From: an uncultured Lachnospiraceae bacterium
GTDB lineage: Bacteria > Bacillota > Clostridia > Lachnospirales > Lachnospiraceae
Assembly (NCBI GenBank): GCA_910586705.1
Contig: CAJUJK010000020.1
Coordinates: 4,498-68,497, forward strand
Direction of reading: 5' to 3'
Length of the DNA stretch: 64,000 nt
Shown in pieces: positions 1 to 7,725 of this stretch. Numbering within the stretch: the first letter of the stretch is position 1; each line of letters opens with the position of its first letter. The position numbers and the translations under genes were made by a program. Below the pieces are notes generated by a model. That model had not been told where the DNA came from and did no database searches. It saw only the letters and a list, made by a program, of their open reading frames with translations.

Positions 1-19
1 AATAGTTTCTGTCATCATC

Positions 20-667
20 CTACCTCACATAAATTCCCGCCAAACGCATATCTTCGTCATATGACAGCCGGTAAGTGACGCTCACGTTTTCATAGGTAAC
101 CGTCATTTCCCCGACCGCCAGATGCCTGTTTCCCTGTATCACTTCCACCAGATACACCGCGCCGAACTGCTTTCGTTCTCCCCATTCATCGGACAGTGCT
201 TTGCGCATACTTTCCCTCGTCTCCGCATTTAACAGTGACTGCATCTGTGGAATGGCGTTTTCCTGCAATGCGGCGTACTCCTCCGCATCCAGCAGCTCGA
301 CGGTCTCCTTCATAGCCGCTTCGACTTCCTCTTTGTCAAAATATCTGCTCTTCCCTATATCCACAGTTTTCGGAAACAGCCAGTATCCTGCCATGCCAAG
401 GAAAAACAGCGCCAGAGAAATGGGAATTACGATCTTCAGCACCCTGTTTCGGGCATACCGCTTCCGCTCCTCCGCTGAAATATTCTCGTTAAAGCCTTCC
501 GCAATCTCCTCCGCCTTACCCATCCGGGAAATAATGTCGTCCAGCCGTTCCCCCTGATTTTCCCGCGCCTGCATGTCCGCCAGAAGCTGCCTTTTGATCT
601 CCCTTTTCCTCTTTCCGCCGCACTTAAGTTTTCTCGCAACGGCGTTTACATATCGCTTTTCATCCAT
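20..667 (-). CDS. HAAS/DUF1700-type membrane protein with DUF3887-like C-terminus
   Basis: A 215-residue protein. The first ~70 residues are a charged helical segment resembling the HAAS/DUF1700 domain that usually sits next to PadR regulators. One membrane helix follows at about residues 78-98 (VIPISLALFFLGMAGYWLF). The extracytoplasmic remainder has a DUF3887-like pattern (repeated helices, then a VYLVEVIQGNRHLAVGEMTV strand region). It starts 3 bases after the PadR stop, so the two genes are almost certainly one operon. In this family the membrane protein is thought to work with or be controlled by the PadR protein; its exact role is unknown. Confidence 0.75.
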   Translation of the reverse strand: MDEKRYVNAVARKLKCGGKRKREIKRQLLADMQARENQGERLDDIISRMGKAEEIAEGFNENISAEERKRYARNRVLKIVIPISLALFFLGMAGYWLFPKTVDIGKSRYFDKEEVEAAMKETVELLDAEEYAALQENAIPQMQSLLNAETRESMRKALSDEWGERKQFGAVYLVEVIQGNRHLAVGEMTVTYENVSVTYRLSYDEDMRLAGIYVR

Positions 668-670
668 TGC

Positions 671-1009
671 CTATTCCTCCATGATTTTTCCTACCCCATC
701 GGAAATCCGCTGCCAGACATCCTCAATTTTCTCAAGCGCTTTTATCCCCTCTTCCGTGATTTCGTAATACTTTCTCGGAACCTGCTTCCCCACGGCGCTG
801 CTCCACCTGCTCACCACCAGCCCGTCATCCTCCAGCCGGTAAAGAATCGGATACAGCGTGCCGTCCTTGAGCAAAAAAGTCTCTCTGCTCTTTTCCTTCA
901 GCTCCTGAATGATTTGATACCCATATTTGGCTTCCGATCTCAACAGCCGCAGGACAAGCATATCCAGTACGCCCTTCTTCATCTGCCGCTCATATTTATC
1001 ATTCAACAT
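671..1009 (-). CDS. PadR family transcriptional regulator
   Basis: A 112-residue winged-helix protein. The family signature is clear: KGVLDMLVLRLL at the N-terminus, then YGYQIIQELKE, then KDGTLYPILYRLEDDGLV (wing and recognition helix), and a C-terminal dimer helix. The length is normal for subfamily-1 PadR proteins. It is first in a two-gene operon with the membrane protein at 20-667. The promoter upstream carries an inverted repeat over the -10 region, as expected if the protein represses itself. Its effector cannot be read from sequence. Confidence 0.9.
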   Translation of the reverse strand: MLNDKYERQMKKGVLDMLVLRLLRSEAKYGYQIIQELKEKSRETFLLKDGTLYPILYRLEDDGLVVSRWSSAVGKQVPRKYYEITEEGIKALEKIEDVWQRISDGVGKIMEE

Positions 1010-1100
1010 TTCCGCTCCGTTCTATCATTTCAGCGATTCTGCTACAGGCAATACGCAGACGCCAGTCCCGCACGTGAAAGTATGACACGTAGCTATTCAT

Positions 1101-1151
1101 AATACTTTGTATTGCTAAGTATATTATATGTCTAATATATGCCAAAGTCAA
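1101..1151 (-). promoter_or_regulatory. Sigma-A promoter and probable PadR operator
   Basis: On the minus strand TTGACT (1146-1151) and TATAAT (1123-1128) are separated by exactly 17 bases. The repeat ATACTT (1102-1107) / AAGTAT (1117-1122) lies just downstream and overlaps the expected transcription start near 1116. That placement suits an autorepressing PadR protein. The promoter is read directly; the operator role is inferred. Confidence 0.75.
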
Positions 1152-1179
1152 CATCTGTGGGCGGGCCCCACATAACCAG

Positions 1180-1212
1180 AAAAAGGGAACCCTGCGGCTA
1201 TGCAGCGTTCCC
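1180..1212 (-). terminator. Rho-independent terminator after the GH3 gene
   Basis: On the minus strand GGGAACGCTGC pairs with GCAGGGTTCCC and a run of five T follows. It lies 28 bases beyond the stop of the glycoside hydrolase gene at 1240. Confidence 0.8.
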
Positions 1213-1239
1213 AGCATTTACTCTTATTGTATATTTTCC

Positions 1240-2700
1240 CTAATTATCCAGTTTTCCCGCGCACTTCACCCGGTAAATCCGATCCAGAGACTCATCAATC
1301 CGCTCCTCCGAAATCGTCCCGTCCTGTACTGCCGCGAGCACCGCATTGTAAGCCTTCTCAAAATCCTCCGGCATAAGCAGCATATCCGCACCTGCTTCCA
1401 GCGCCATCACCGCCGCTTCCTCCGGCGGATAATACTCCGTAATCGCCGTCATATCAAGCGCATCCGTGATAACCACGCCCTCAAAGCCCAGCTCTCCCCG
1501 CAAAAAATCCGTAATCACTTTCTTTGACAGGGAACTTGGCACATTATCCTCGTCCAGCGCGGGCGCCGCTACGTGACTGACCATCACAAAATCTGCTCCC
1601 GCCTCGATACCTGCACGAAAAGGCACAAAATCCGAAGCGCGCATTTCCTCCAGCGACTTTGTGATTTCCACCCTTCCGTCATGGGTATCTTCGGTCGTGC
1701 TTCCCAGACCCGGAAAATGCTTCAGACAGGCGCTCACGCCCGCACCTTCGATTCCTCCTACCGCACCGGCAACCATCTCACCCACCATCTGGGGATCTGA
1801 TCCGAAGGAGCGGTTTCCAAGTGCGCTTCCCTCCACCGCGACATCCGCGACAGGCGCAAAATCCACATTAAATCCTATCTCTTTCAGATAAGAGCCGATG
1901 GTCGCCCCGGCTTCTGCCGCTTTGGAAGCATCTCCTCCCGCACCGATCGCCGCCATGTCATCTACCTTGGTCACCTCAACTTTACTGTTTGCGACCCTGC
2001 TGACGTCACCGCCCTCCTCGTCCACCGCGAGAAAAATCGGATAGCTGCTCTTGGACGCCGTGCTTGACAGCATCGTTGTGATCTGTTCCTTATCCAGAAT
2101 ATTCTGACCGAAATAGATCAGACCGCCTACCGCGTACTGATTCAAAGCTTCCTGCGTGCCGTCTCCAGCCTTGGTCGCTGTCTTGACACCTGTTATCGAC
2201 TCCGGCGTTACCATAAACAGCCCTGCCACCTTCGTTTCAATGGGCATCTCAGAATAGTAGGATTCTGCCAGACCTCCCAAAAGATCTTCCTCCTCTTCCG
2301 GCTCTTCCTCCGCCGGCTCCGGCGTGTCAATCACCATTTCCTCCTCCGGCGGCTCTTCCTCCGCCGCTTCTTTCTCTGCCTTTTCCTTCTCAGCTTCCTG
2401 CCGCTTCTGCTGAACAACCGAGAATACCTTCCTCCCGATTGCAAATCCGCCCCCGGCGACAGCCACAACCAGAAAAAAGATGACCAGATATACTATAATC
2501 TGATTGCGTACCCTGCGCCTGTGCCTATATGCGCGGCGTTCCGCCTCCTCATCATAGTCTTCATCCTCATCATCCTCATCATCCTCTATCTCTTCTTCAT
2601 CATCTTCTTCATCTTCCTCGTCATCGTCCTCAAAATCTTCCTCTTCTTCATCCAGTTCCTCGTCCGAATATCCTTTTCTCCTCTTATGCAGCTTTCCCAT
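1240..2700 (-). CDS. Membrane-anchored family 3 glycoside hydrolase (NagZ-like)
   Basis: A 486-residue protein. Residues 14-55 are almost entirely Asp and Glu. An Arg-rich patch and one membrane helix (about 67-90) follow, then a Glu/Ala/Pro-rich linker to about 145, then a GH3 N-terminal domain. The NagZ-type motif KHFPGLG (327-333) with DTH (338-340) is present, and TDALDM carries the expected Asp nucleophile near residue 413. NagZ-like enzymes release N-acetylglucosamine from peptidoglycan fragments, so the catalytic domain should act outside the membrane. The strongly acidic cytoplasmic tail is not part of the usual family architecture. The start is the first ATG, with only a weak ribosome site. 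Confidence 0.85.
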   Translation of the reverse strand: MGKLHKRRKGYSDEELDEEEEDFEDDDEEDEEDDEEEIEDDEDDEDEDYDEEAERRAYRHRRRVRNQIIVYLVIFFLVVAVAGGGFAIGRKVFSVVQQKRQEAEKEKAEKEAAEEEPPEEEMVIDTPEPAEEEPEEEEDLLGGLAESYYSEMPIETKVAGLFMVTPESITGVKTATKAGDGTQEALNQYAVGGLIYFGQNILDKEQITTMLSSTASKSSYPIFLAVDEEGGDVSRVANSKVEVTKVDDMAAIGAGGDASKAAEAGATIGSYLKEIGFNVDFAPVADVAVEGSALGNRSFGSDPQMVGEMVAGAVGGIEGAGVSACLKHFPGLGSTTEDTHDGRVEITKSLEEMRASDFVPFRAGIEAGADFVMVSHVAAPALDEDNVPSSLSKKVITDFLRGELGFEGVVITDALDMTAITEYYPPEEAAVMALEAGADMLLMPEDFEKAYNAVLAAVQDGTISEERIDESLDRIYRVKCAGKLDN

Positions 2701-2751
2701 CGGCTGTATCCATGTCCTTTCTGAAATCTTTTATCCAAACGGTTTCCATAT

Positions 2752-2805
2752 ATTATGTCCGCAAAATCCGCCGCATACAAGATATAGTATGCATAAGTAT
2801 ACTAT
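2752..2805 (-). promoter_or_regulatory. Promoter and palindrome upstream of the GH3 gene
   Basis: On the minus strand TTGTAT (2775-2780) and CATAAT (2752-2757) are 17 bases apart, a plausible sigma-A promoter. Just upstream the 7-base arms ATAGTAT (2784-2790) and ATACTAT (2799-2805) form an inverted repeat that may bind a regulator. No function has been assigned. Confidence 0.45.
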
Positions 2806-2861
2806 AACCTATTTTTAGTGGAAAAGCCACCCCGATTTTATTAAGATTTTTAGAACAAAAT

Positions 2862-2913
2862 AAAAAAAGACAATGCGAAACGGGTATTCATTCTCTAAGG
2901 AATCAATACCCGT
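2862..2913 (-). terminator. Terminator of the ~370-nt RNA
   Basis: On the minus strand ACGGGTATT (2905-2913) pairs with AATACCCGT (2880-2888), and the stem is extended inward by ATTC/GAAT. Eleven bases later there are seven T (2862-2868). The AGAC/GTCT pair flanking the stem may extend it. Confidence 0.7.
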
Positions 2914-3241
2914 CTCTAAAACTCACTGTCCAATGGCCTTTACCTCCGTCTCTTCCCTCACGTCCTCTTTCCATCTCTTCTCTCGTATCCCAGATACTGT
3001 GGCGTCTGTTCCCTCTCTCCCTCTCGGACTTCTTCTCTTTTCTATCATCCGCTCTCTTCTCTTCTTCTATGGGAGCTTTCCCGGGACTCTTTTCTGATTC
3101 GCCTTCCCAATCATGTACTCGATTCCGCTCGTCTTTTTCGTGGTCTCCTATTCACTTGTCGTTCTCTGATGTGTTACTTTAAGTTTTTGGTGGACCGTAC
3201 CTCTCTTTCTTTTAGTTTATCTATGTGAAGTGTTTCTTTAT
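2869..3241 (-). ncRNA. Strongly expressed, purine-rich RNA of unknown function
   Basis: This ~370-base interval lies between a near-perfect sigma-A promoter and an intrinsic terminator, with no convincing gene inside. The transcript is unusually purine-rich, with many GAGAAG and GGA steps between about 2950 and 3080. Only short open frames exist. One from ATG at 3115 stops after 15 codons at an amber codon, then continues open in the same frame for about 47 more codons. It does not contain the diagnostic sequences of RNase P RNA, tmRNA or SRP RNA that I know. It could be a housekeeping or regulatory RNA, a protein-binding sponge, or a decayed gene. The call rests on promoter, terminator and lack of coding potential. 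Confidence 0.55.
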
Positions 3242-3247
3242 GAGTTT

Positions 3248-3275
3248 ATTATATCACTTGCACATGATTTGTCAA
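3248..3275 (-). promoter_or_regulatory. Near-consensus promoter of the ~370-nt RNA
   Basis: On the minus strand TTGACA (3270-3275) and TATAAT (3248-3253) both match consensus and are 16 bases apart, in an AT-rich context. It is the strongest-looking promoter in the window. Confidence 0.85.
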
Positions 3276-3468
3276 CACACTTTTTGAAATTTTTTTAAAA
3301 ATTTTTACTTTCCTTTATTTCGTCTATTGTTTTCTCATTTTATTATATATTACCCCAAATTGACAGTCAATTCTGCATGTAAATCCGGCAATGCCAGTCT
3401 GATACCCGCACCATGCCGCGGACGTATGGCGCAGCTCTTTCAAGTGACATCTGATACCAATTGCCCGC

Positions 3469-3498
3469 TTGCGCCGCTGCAAGATACAGTGATACAAT
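3469..3498 (+). promoter_or_regulatory. Possible promoter of the LUD-domain gene
   Basis: TTGCGC (3469-3474) and TACAAT (3493-3498) are 18 bases apart, about 50 bases before the chosen start codon. A separate palindrome, AATTGAC/GTCAATT, lies at 3358-3372. Moderate match only. Confidence 0.4.
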
Positions 3499-3547
3499 AA
3501 ATAAAAAGCTTTACAAATCATCTTATGATATGGAGGAAGAAATACAG

Positions 3548-4183
3548 ATGTCACCGAAAAAAACGGCACTCGCCAGACAGGCGGAAACCCTGATTAAAAA
3601 TCTGGAGAAAAGAAATATGGAAGGGCATTACTTTGAGACGGCAGCGGACTGCGTCAAGGCGATTCTCTCTGAGATGCCCTCCGGCGCAATGATCGGCTGG
3701 GGCGGCAGCGAGACTTTGAAGGAATGTGGTCTGATGGACGCCATCCATGGCGGCTCCTATGAGCTGCTGGACCGCAGCGCCGCGAAAACGCCGGAAGAGT
3801 CGCGCCAGATTTACGCAAGAACCGTGCTCGCGGACTATTTTCTTATGAGCACCAACGCCATCACCTTAGGCGGTGAACTGATCAATATTGACGGCAACGG
3901 CAACCGTGTCGCCTGTCTGATTCAGGGACCTTCCAACGTGATCGTTGTGGCGGGCATGAATAAAGTAGTCCCCGACGTGGAAAGCGGCGTTGCCAGGGTG
4001 AGAAACACAGCCTCCCCCGCCAACGCGATCCGGCTGGAGCGGAATCTCCCCTGCGCAGCGACGGGCGTATGCCACGACTGCCTTTCCCCGGAATGTTTCT
4101 GCTGCCAGATCGTCGTGACAAGGCGGAGTATGCATCCCGGCCGGATCAAAGTTTACCTCGTAGGTGAAGAGCTGGGCTATTAA
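3548..4183 (+). CDS. LUD domain protein (LutC/YkgG-like)
   Basis: A 211-residue LUD (DUF162) domain protein. The start is the ATG at 3548, which has GGAGG 11 bases upstream; an earlier in-frame start lacks a ribosome site. Family features are MIGWGGSETL, the LADYFLMSTNAIT segment, the INIDGNGNRVACLIQGP strand-turn and the late VVAGMNKVVPD motif. Four Cys (CHDC, CFCC) sit near the C-terminus. In lactate-utilisation operons LUD proteins work with iron-sulfur partners, but here the gene is alone and followed by a terminator. Many solitary clostridial LUD proteins have no known substrate. Confidence 0.85.
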   Translation: MSPKKTALARQAETLIKNLEKRNMEGHYFETAADCVKAILSEMPSGAMIGWGGSETLKECGLMDAIHGGSYELLDRSAAKTPEESRQIYARTVLADYFLMSTNAITLGGELINIDGNGNRVACLIQGPSNVIVVAGMNKVVPDVESGVARVRNTASPANAIRLERNLPCAATGVCHDCLSPECFCCQIVVTRRSMHPGRIKVYLVGEELGY

Positions 4184-4250
4184 GACCGGAAACATAGACA
4201 TAAGCGGATGCGGAATGTTTTTTGAATCCGCCAAAAAAGCACATAGTAAA

Positions 4251-4283
4251 GACCGGAGCTGTCAAAACTCCGGTCCTTTTTTT
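4251..4283 (+). terminator. Terminator after the LUD gene
   Basis: GACCGGAG (4251-4258) pairs with CTCCGGTC (4268-4275) and is followed by CTTTTTTT. The stem also lies downstream of the convergent gene at 4300, but the T-run is much weaker in that direction. Confidence 0.85.
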
Positions 4284-4299
4284 GATTGTACTATCATAT

Positions 4300-6252
4300 T
4301 TAGCCGTTCAGTTCTGCGAGCTTATCCTTCAGATCACTGGAGATCGTGCTCACCATGTCGGCTGAAGCCGCAATCTCCTCGGTGGAAGCCGCCAGATTCG
4401 TCACGCGCAGATTCACGCCGTCAATGACGCTGATCAGCTTCTTCGCATCCGTCAGAAGGTCGGAGATCGCCGTCTGTATCTGCTCCTTGTTCGCGTCGGA
4501 ATCGCTCGCCGTATCTTTGGACGAATCGGCAAGTTTCTTTATATTCTCCGCAATGATGGCGAAACCTCTGCCGGATTCCCCGGCTCTTGCCGCCTCGATA
4601 CTCGCATTCAGCGCAAGCAGGTTTGTCTCCTCCGCCACATTTGTGATTTCCTCGTTGTTTTCCTCCAGTTTGACGAGCAGGCTCTGGATCTTTCCGAGCG
4701 CGTCATTCAGCTGGTCACAGAAATTCACCACGTCGCTCATGGACGCCGAAATACCCGTGCTCTCCTCCGCATTGCTGTTATTGCCCTCGGACATTTCGCT
4801 GATGGAGATATCAAGACTGTCAAAGTCTACCTGCACTTCGGCAATCAACTCCGCAATCTTTGCATTCTTCTCCTGCAACTCCGTATTCTTCTGCTCCACT
4901 TCGGAAGCCATCGTTCTGGCGATCTCGCCTTCCTTCTCCACCTCACCCTTTACGAACTGGATACAGTTGTAGATATTGTTACAGCCGTTGTGAACCGCCG
5001 TCGCCATCTTTTTACAGGTCTCATAACCGCAGGCGGAACAGTTGATGCTGCGCTCCGCGTCCGTGCGCTTGTCCATGGAGACGTAAATCTCTTCCAATTC
5101 AGCCGGGCTCGCCTTCTTTGCGGTCACCAACGAAGACTTATCCGTATACCGTCTGATAAAATCATTGATATCCAGCTGTGCAAACTGCTTGTTGAGCTTC
5201 GCCAGCCTCTGTTTCGGGGTCAGGCTCTTGCTGAAGGCGTGGCGCTTATCGCTCTTTTTGCTGGACTCCCGGATCCTCTGCAGTTCATAGAGCGTATCGT
5301 CCGATCTGGTCTTCTCCTCCTCCACGCCCGGTCCGTAAATACATCCTTTCGCACAGTTGAGCGCGTCCACCATAAAGGGCAGTTCTTTCTTGCCAAGCAC
5401 CCTTCTCTTATAATCGCGCAGAAATTCATAGGCATGTTTTTCGCCTTCGATCTGCCGGATAAAGATATCCTCGCCGCAGAACCAGTAAACATTTTCCTTC
5501 AAGCCGCCCGGCATGGGATAAATGGAGCCGAGACCATACTCGATCTCATCTGTCACCGCGGGGCCGGAAATGTTGTGCTCCCTCACATATGCCATCAGAT
5601 GATCGAATGTCACATTATAGGACACATAGCCGCCGCAGTTCGGATCGTCAATCTCGTTCTTCTTCGCAATACAAGGGCTGATAAAGGCAAGCTTGTCCGG
5701 CACCTTCATATACTTCTTCACATAGATCGCGCCACACATCATCGGGGAATGCACAGGCATCAGATTGGGGAGAAGTTCCGGCAGATACTTTTCTATGTAG
5801 CCCACCACCGCGGGACAGGGCTGTGAAATGCCGCCCGTAAAATTGTGCTCCGTTATGTACTTGACATATCCCCATGTCGTGATATCCGCACCGAAACTGA
5901 TGCTGATAATACGGTTTACGCCCAGTTTTTTAAGTCCTCCCAAAACCGTGGCATACTCTCTCGGATAGTTAGCAAGAAAAGCGGGTGCAAGCAGAAGGGA
6001 AATCTTCTCCCCCTTCTTTAAGTCCTCAAAGAAACGCTCTGTGTCGTCGTTATAGCTTCTCGCATTGTGCGCACAGGCATCAAAACATGCGCCGCAGCTT
6101 ATACACTGGCTGCCATCCACAATAATCTTGTTTTTTCCTTTTTCCTCTACCGCACGGTTTGCCGTCAGCACAGGACATGCGGAAATACACTTGTTACATC
6201 CTACGCAGTTGTCGTTGGTATACACCAACGCCTCTAACGGTTGATTCGCCAT
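4300..6252 (-). CDS. Soluble chemoreceptor with ferredoxin and [FeFe]-hydrogenase-like sensor domain
   Basis: A 650-residue protein; the start is the ATG at 6252 with GGAGG six bases upstream. Order of parts: two 4Fe-4S motifs (CVGCNKCISACP, CISCGACFDAC); a domain related to the large subunit of iron-only hydrogenase with SQPCPAVVGYIEKYLPEL, ISPCIAKKNEI and LNCAKGCIYGPG; a further cluster motif CSACGYETCKKMA; a coiled coil; then a methyl-accepting signalling region with NLLALNASIEAARAGESGRG. There is no membrane helix, so it is cytoplasmic. The first H-cluster motif has one Cys where catalytic enzymes have two. I infer a redox or hydrogen sensor talking to CheA, not a hydrogen-producing enzyme. 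Confidence 0.85.
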   Translation of the reverse strand: MANQPLEALVYTNDNCVGCNKCISACPVLTANRAVEEKGKNKIIVDGSQCISCGACFDACAHNARSYNDDTERFFEDLKKGEKISLLLAPAFLANYPREYATVLGGLKKLGVNRIISISFGADITTWGYVKYITEHNFTGGISQPCPAVVGYIEKYLPELLPNLMPVHSPMMCGAIYVKKYMKVPDKLAFISPCIAKKNEIDDPNCGGYVSYNVTFDHLMAYVREHNISGPAVTDEIEYGLGSIYPMPGGLKENVYWFCGEDIFIRQIEGEKHAYEFLRDYKRRVLGKKELPFMVDALNCAKGCIYGPGVEEEKTRSDDTLYELQRIRESSKKSDKRHAFSKSLTPKQRLAKLNKQFAQLDINDFIRRYTDKSSLVTAKKASPAELEEIYVSMDKRTDAERSINCSACGYETCKKMATAVHNGCNNIYNCIQFVKGEVEKEGEIARTMASEVEQKNTELQEKNAKIAELIAEVQVDFDSLDISISEMSEGNNSNAEESTGISASMSDVVNFCDQLNDALGKIQSLLVKLEENNEEITNVAEETNLLALNASIEAARAGESGRGFAIIAENIKKLADSSKDTASDSDANKEQIQTAISDLLTDAKKLISVIDGVNLRVTNLAASTEEIAASADMVSTISSDLKDKLAELNG

Positions 6253-6325
6253 CGTACCCTCCAAAGTTATTCATTTTTTTGTTTTTATTTATGCTATTTT
6301 TACAATATATTAGTAATATTAACAC

Positions 6326-6363
6326 AAAAAGGACAAAAAACAAACAATTTTTTTGTCCTTTTT
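6326..6363 (-). terminator. Terminator after lysC
   Basis: A near-perfect inverted repeat, AAAAAGGACAAAAAA (6326-6340) with its complement ending at 6363, carries A- and T-tracts on both sides and could work in both directions. It lies 29 bases past the lysC stop. Confidence 0.8.
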
Positions 6364-6391
6364 GAGGTACACCTCGTCTATTTGCCCTATC

Positions 6392-7711
6392 TTAAATCTG
6401 GGAAATCACAAATATATCATAGATCGCCTTAATCGCCGTCTCAAAATCAGCGTTCGCCACACCGATAATAATATTTAACTCACTGGACCCCTGATCGATC
6501 ATCTTGACGTTGACGTTGGCATGAGCCAGCGCGGAAAAGATTCTTCCCGCCGTACCGCGGGTGGACTTCATGCCGCGTCCCACCACCGCAATCAGCGCCA
6601 GATCCGCCTCTATGTCGATGGAATCGGGGTCCGCCAGCCTGTGAATGCCGGCAACCACCTTCTGCTCCTTGTGCATAAACTCATCCTGATGCACAAACAC
6701 CGTCATGGTGTCGATGCCGGAGGGCACATGCTCAAAGGAAATCTCGTTCTCCTCAAATGCCTGCAGCACTTTTCGCCCAAAACCGATCTCAGAATTCATC
6801 ATCTCCTTTTCGATATTGACCGCACAGAACCCTTTCTTTCCGGCGATGCCGGTAATCACGTACTTGGACTTCTGACAGGTGCTCTCCACAATCCACGTGC
6901 CATTGTCGTCCGGCGCGTTCGTATTGCGGATATTGATCGGAATCCCCTCACTCCTTACCGGGAAGATGGCATCCTCATGCAGCACCGAGAATCCCATATA
7001 TGCCAGCTCCCGGAGTTCCCTATATGTAATCGTCTCCACGCCTTCAGGCTTATAGATAATCCGGGGATCCGCAACCAGCACGCCCGAAACATCCGTCCAG
7101 TTCTCATACACATTCGCCTTGATCGCCCTTGCCACAATGGAACCCGTAATGTCGGAACCGCCTCTGGAAAAGGTCTTGACCCTTCCATCCTCATAGGCGC
7201 CGTAAAAGCCGGGAATTACAGCCGCTTCCACGCCAGAAAGCCTCTCTGTCAGCATACGGTTTGTCAGTTCCGCGTCATGCTCCCCGTCCGCCTTAAAGCG
7301 GATCACCGTCGCCGCATCCACGAACACAAAGCCGAGGTACTGCGCCATGATAATGCCGTTCAGGTATTCACCGCGGGAGGCCGCGTAATCGGAACCTGCC
7401 TTTTCCTTAAAGTTTTTCTCAATGGCTTTAAACTCTTTGTCCAGAGAAAGCTTCAGTTCCAGTCCGTCTATGATTTCCTGATACCTGTCCTTGATCGCCT
7501 GTAACTGTGCCGAGAAATCCTTTCCCTGCTCCGCAAGTTCATAACAGGCATAGAGCATATCCGTGACCTTCGTGTCATCCGACGATCTCTTGCCCGGCGC
7601 GGAAGGTACCACAAATTTACGCTCCTTGTCCGCGCGGATGATCGCGCCCACTTTCTTAAACTGCTCCGCGCTCGCCAGAGAACTCCCGCCAAATTTAACT
7701 ACCTTGTTCAT
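6392..7711 (-). CDS. lysC: Aspartate kinase
   Basis: A 439-residue monofunctional aspartokinase, which phosphorylates aspartate at the entry to lysine, threonine and methionine synthesis. VVKFGGSSLASAEQF at the N-terminus is the family signature, FSRGGSDITGS lies in the nucleotide/substrate site, and two ACT-type regulatory units fill the last ~150 residues (ITGIAGKKGFCAVNIEK; VVGRGMKSTRGTAGR). The start at 7711 is preferred over an upstream in-frame codon because GGGGGAAAGG precedes it and the family begins with this strand. It lies 14 bases after the stop of hom, in one operon. ACT domains imply feedback control by an amino acid, probably lysine or threonine. Confidence 0.95.
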   Translation of the reverse strand: MNKVVKFGGSSLASAEQFKKVGAIIRADKERKFVVPSAPGKRSSDDTKVTDMLYACYELAEQGKDFSAQLQAIKDRYQEIIDGLELKLSLDKEFKAIEKNFKEKAGSDYAASRGEYLNGIIMAQYLGFVFVDAATVIRFKADGEHDAELTNRMLTERLSGVEAAVIPGFYGAYEDGRVKTFSRGGSDITGSIVARAIKANVYENWTDVSGVLVADPRIIYKPEGVETITYRELRELAYMGFSVLHEDAIFPVRSEGIPINIRNTNAPDDNGTWIVESTCQKSKYVITGIAGKKGFCAVNIEKEMMNSEIGFGRKVLQAFEENEISFEHVPSGIDTMTVFVHQDEFMHKEQKVVAGIHRLADPDSIDIEADLALIAVVGRGMKSTRGTAGRIFSALAHANVNVKMIDQGSSELNIIIGVANADFETAIKAIYDIFVISQI

Positions 7712-7725
7712 GTCCTTTCCCCCTG

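Noticed and set aside
2940..3120. Arg/Lys/Glu-rich small proteins encoded by the purine-rich RNA
   Set aside because: Several short frames exist but have no ribosome sites and a stop interrupts the longest; composition of a purine-rich RNA produces such frames by itself.
3408..3434. Third copy of the dispersed element near the LUD gene
   Set aside because: ACCATGCCGCGGACGTATGGCGC resembles the small hairpin of copy 1 but the inverted ends and other blocks are missing, so relatedness is not shown.
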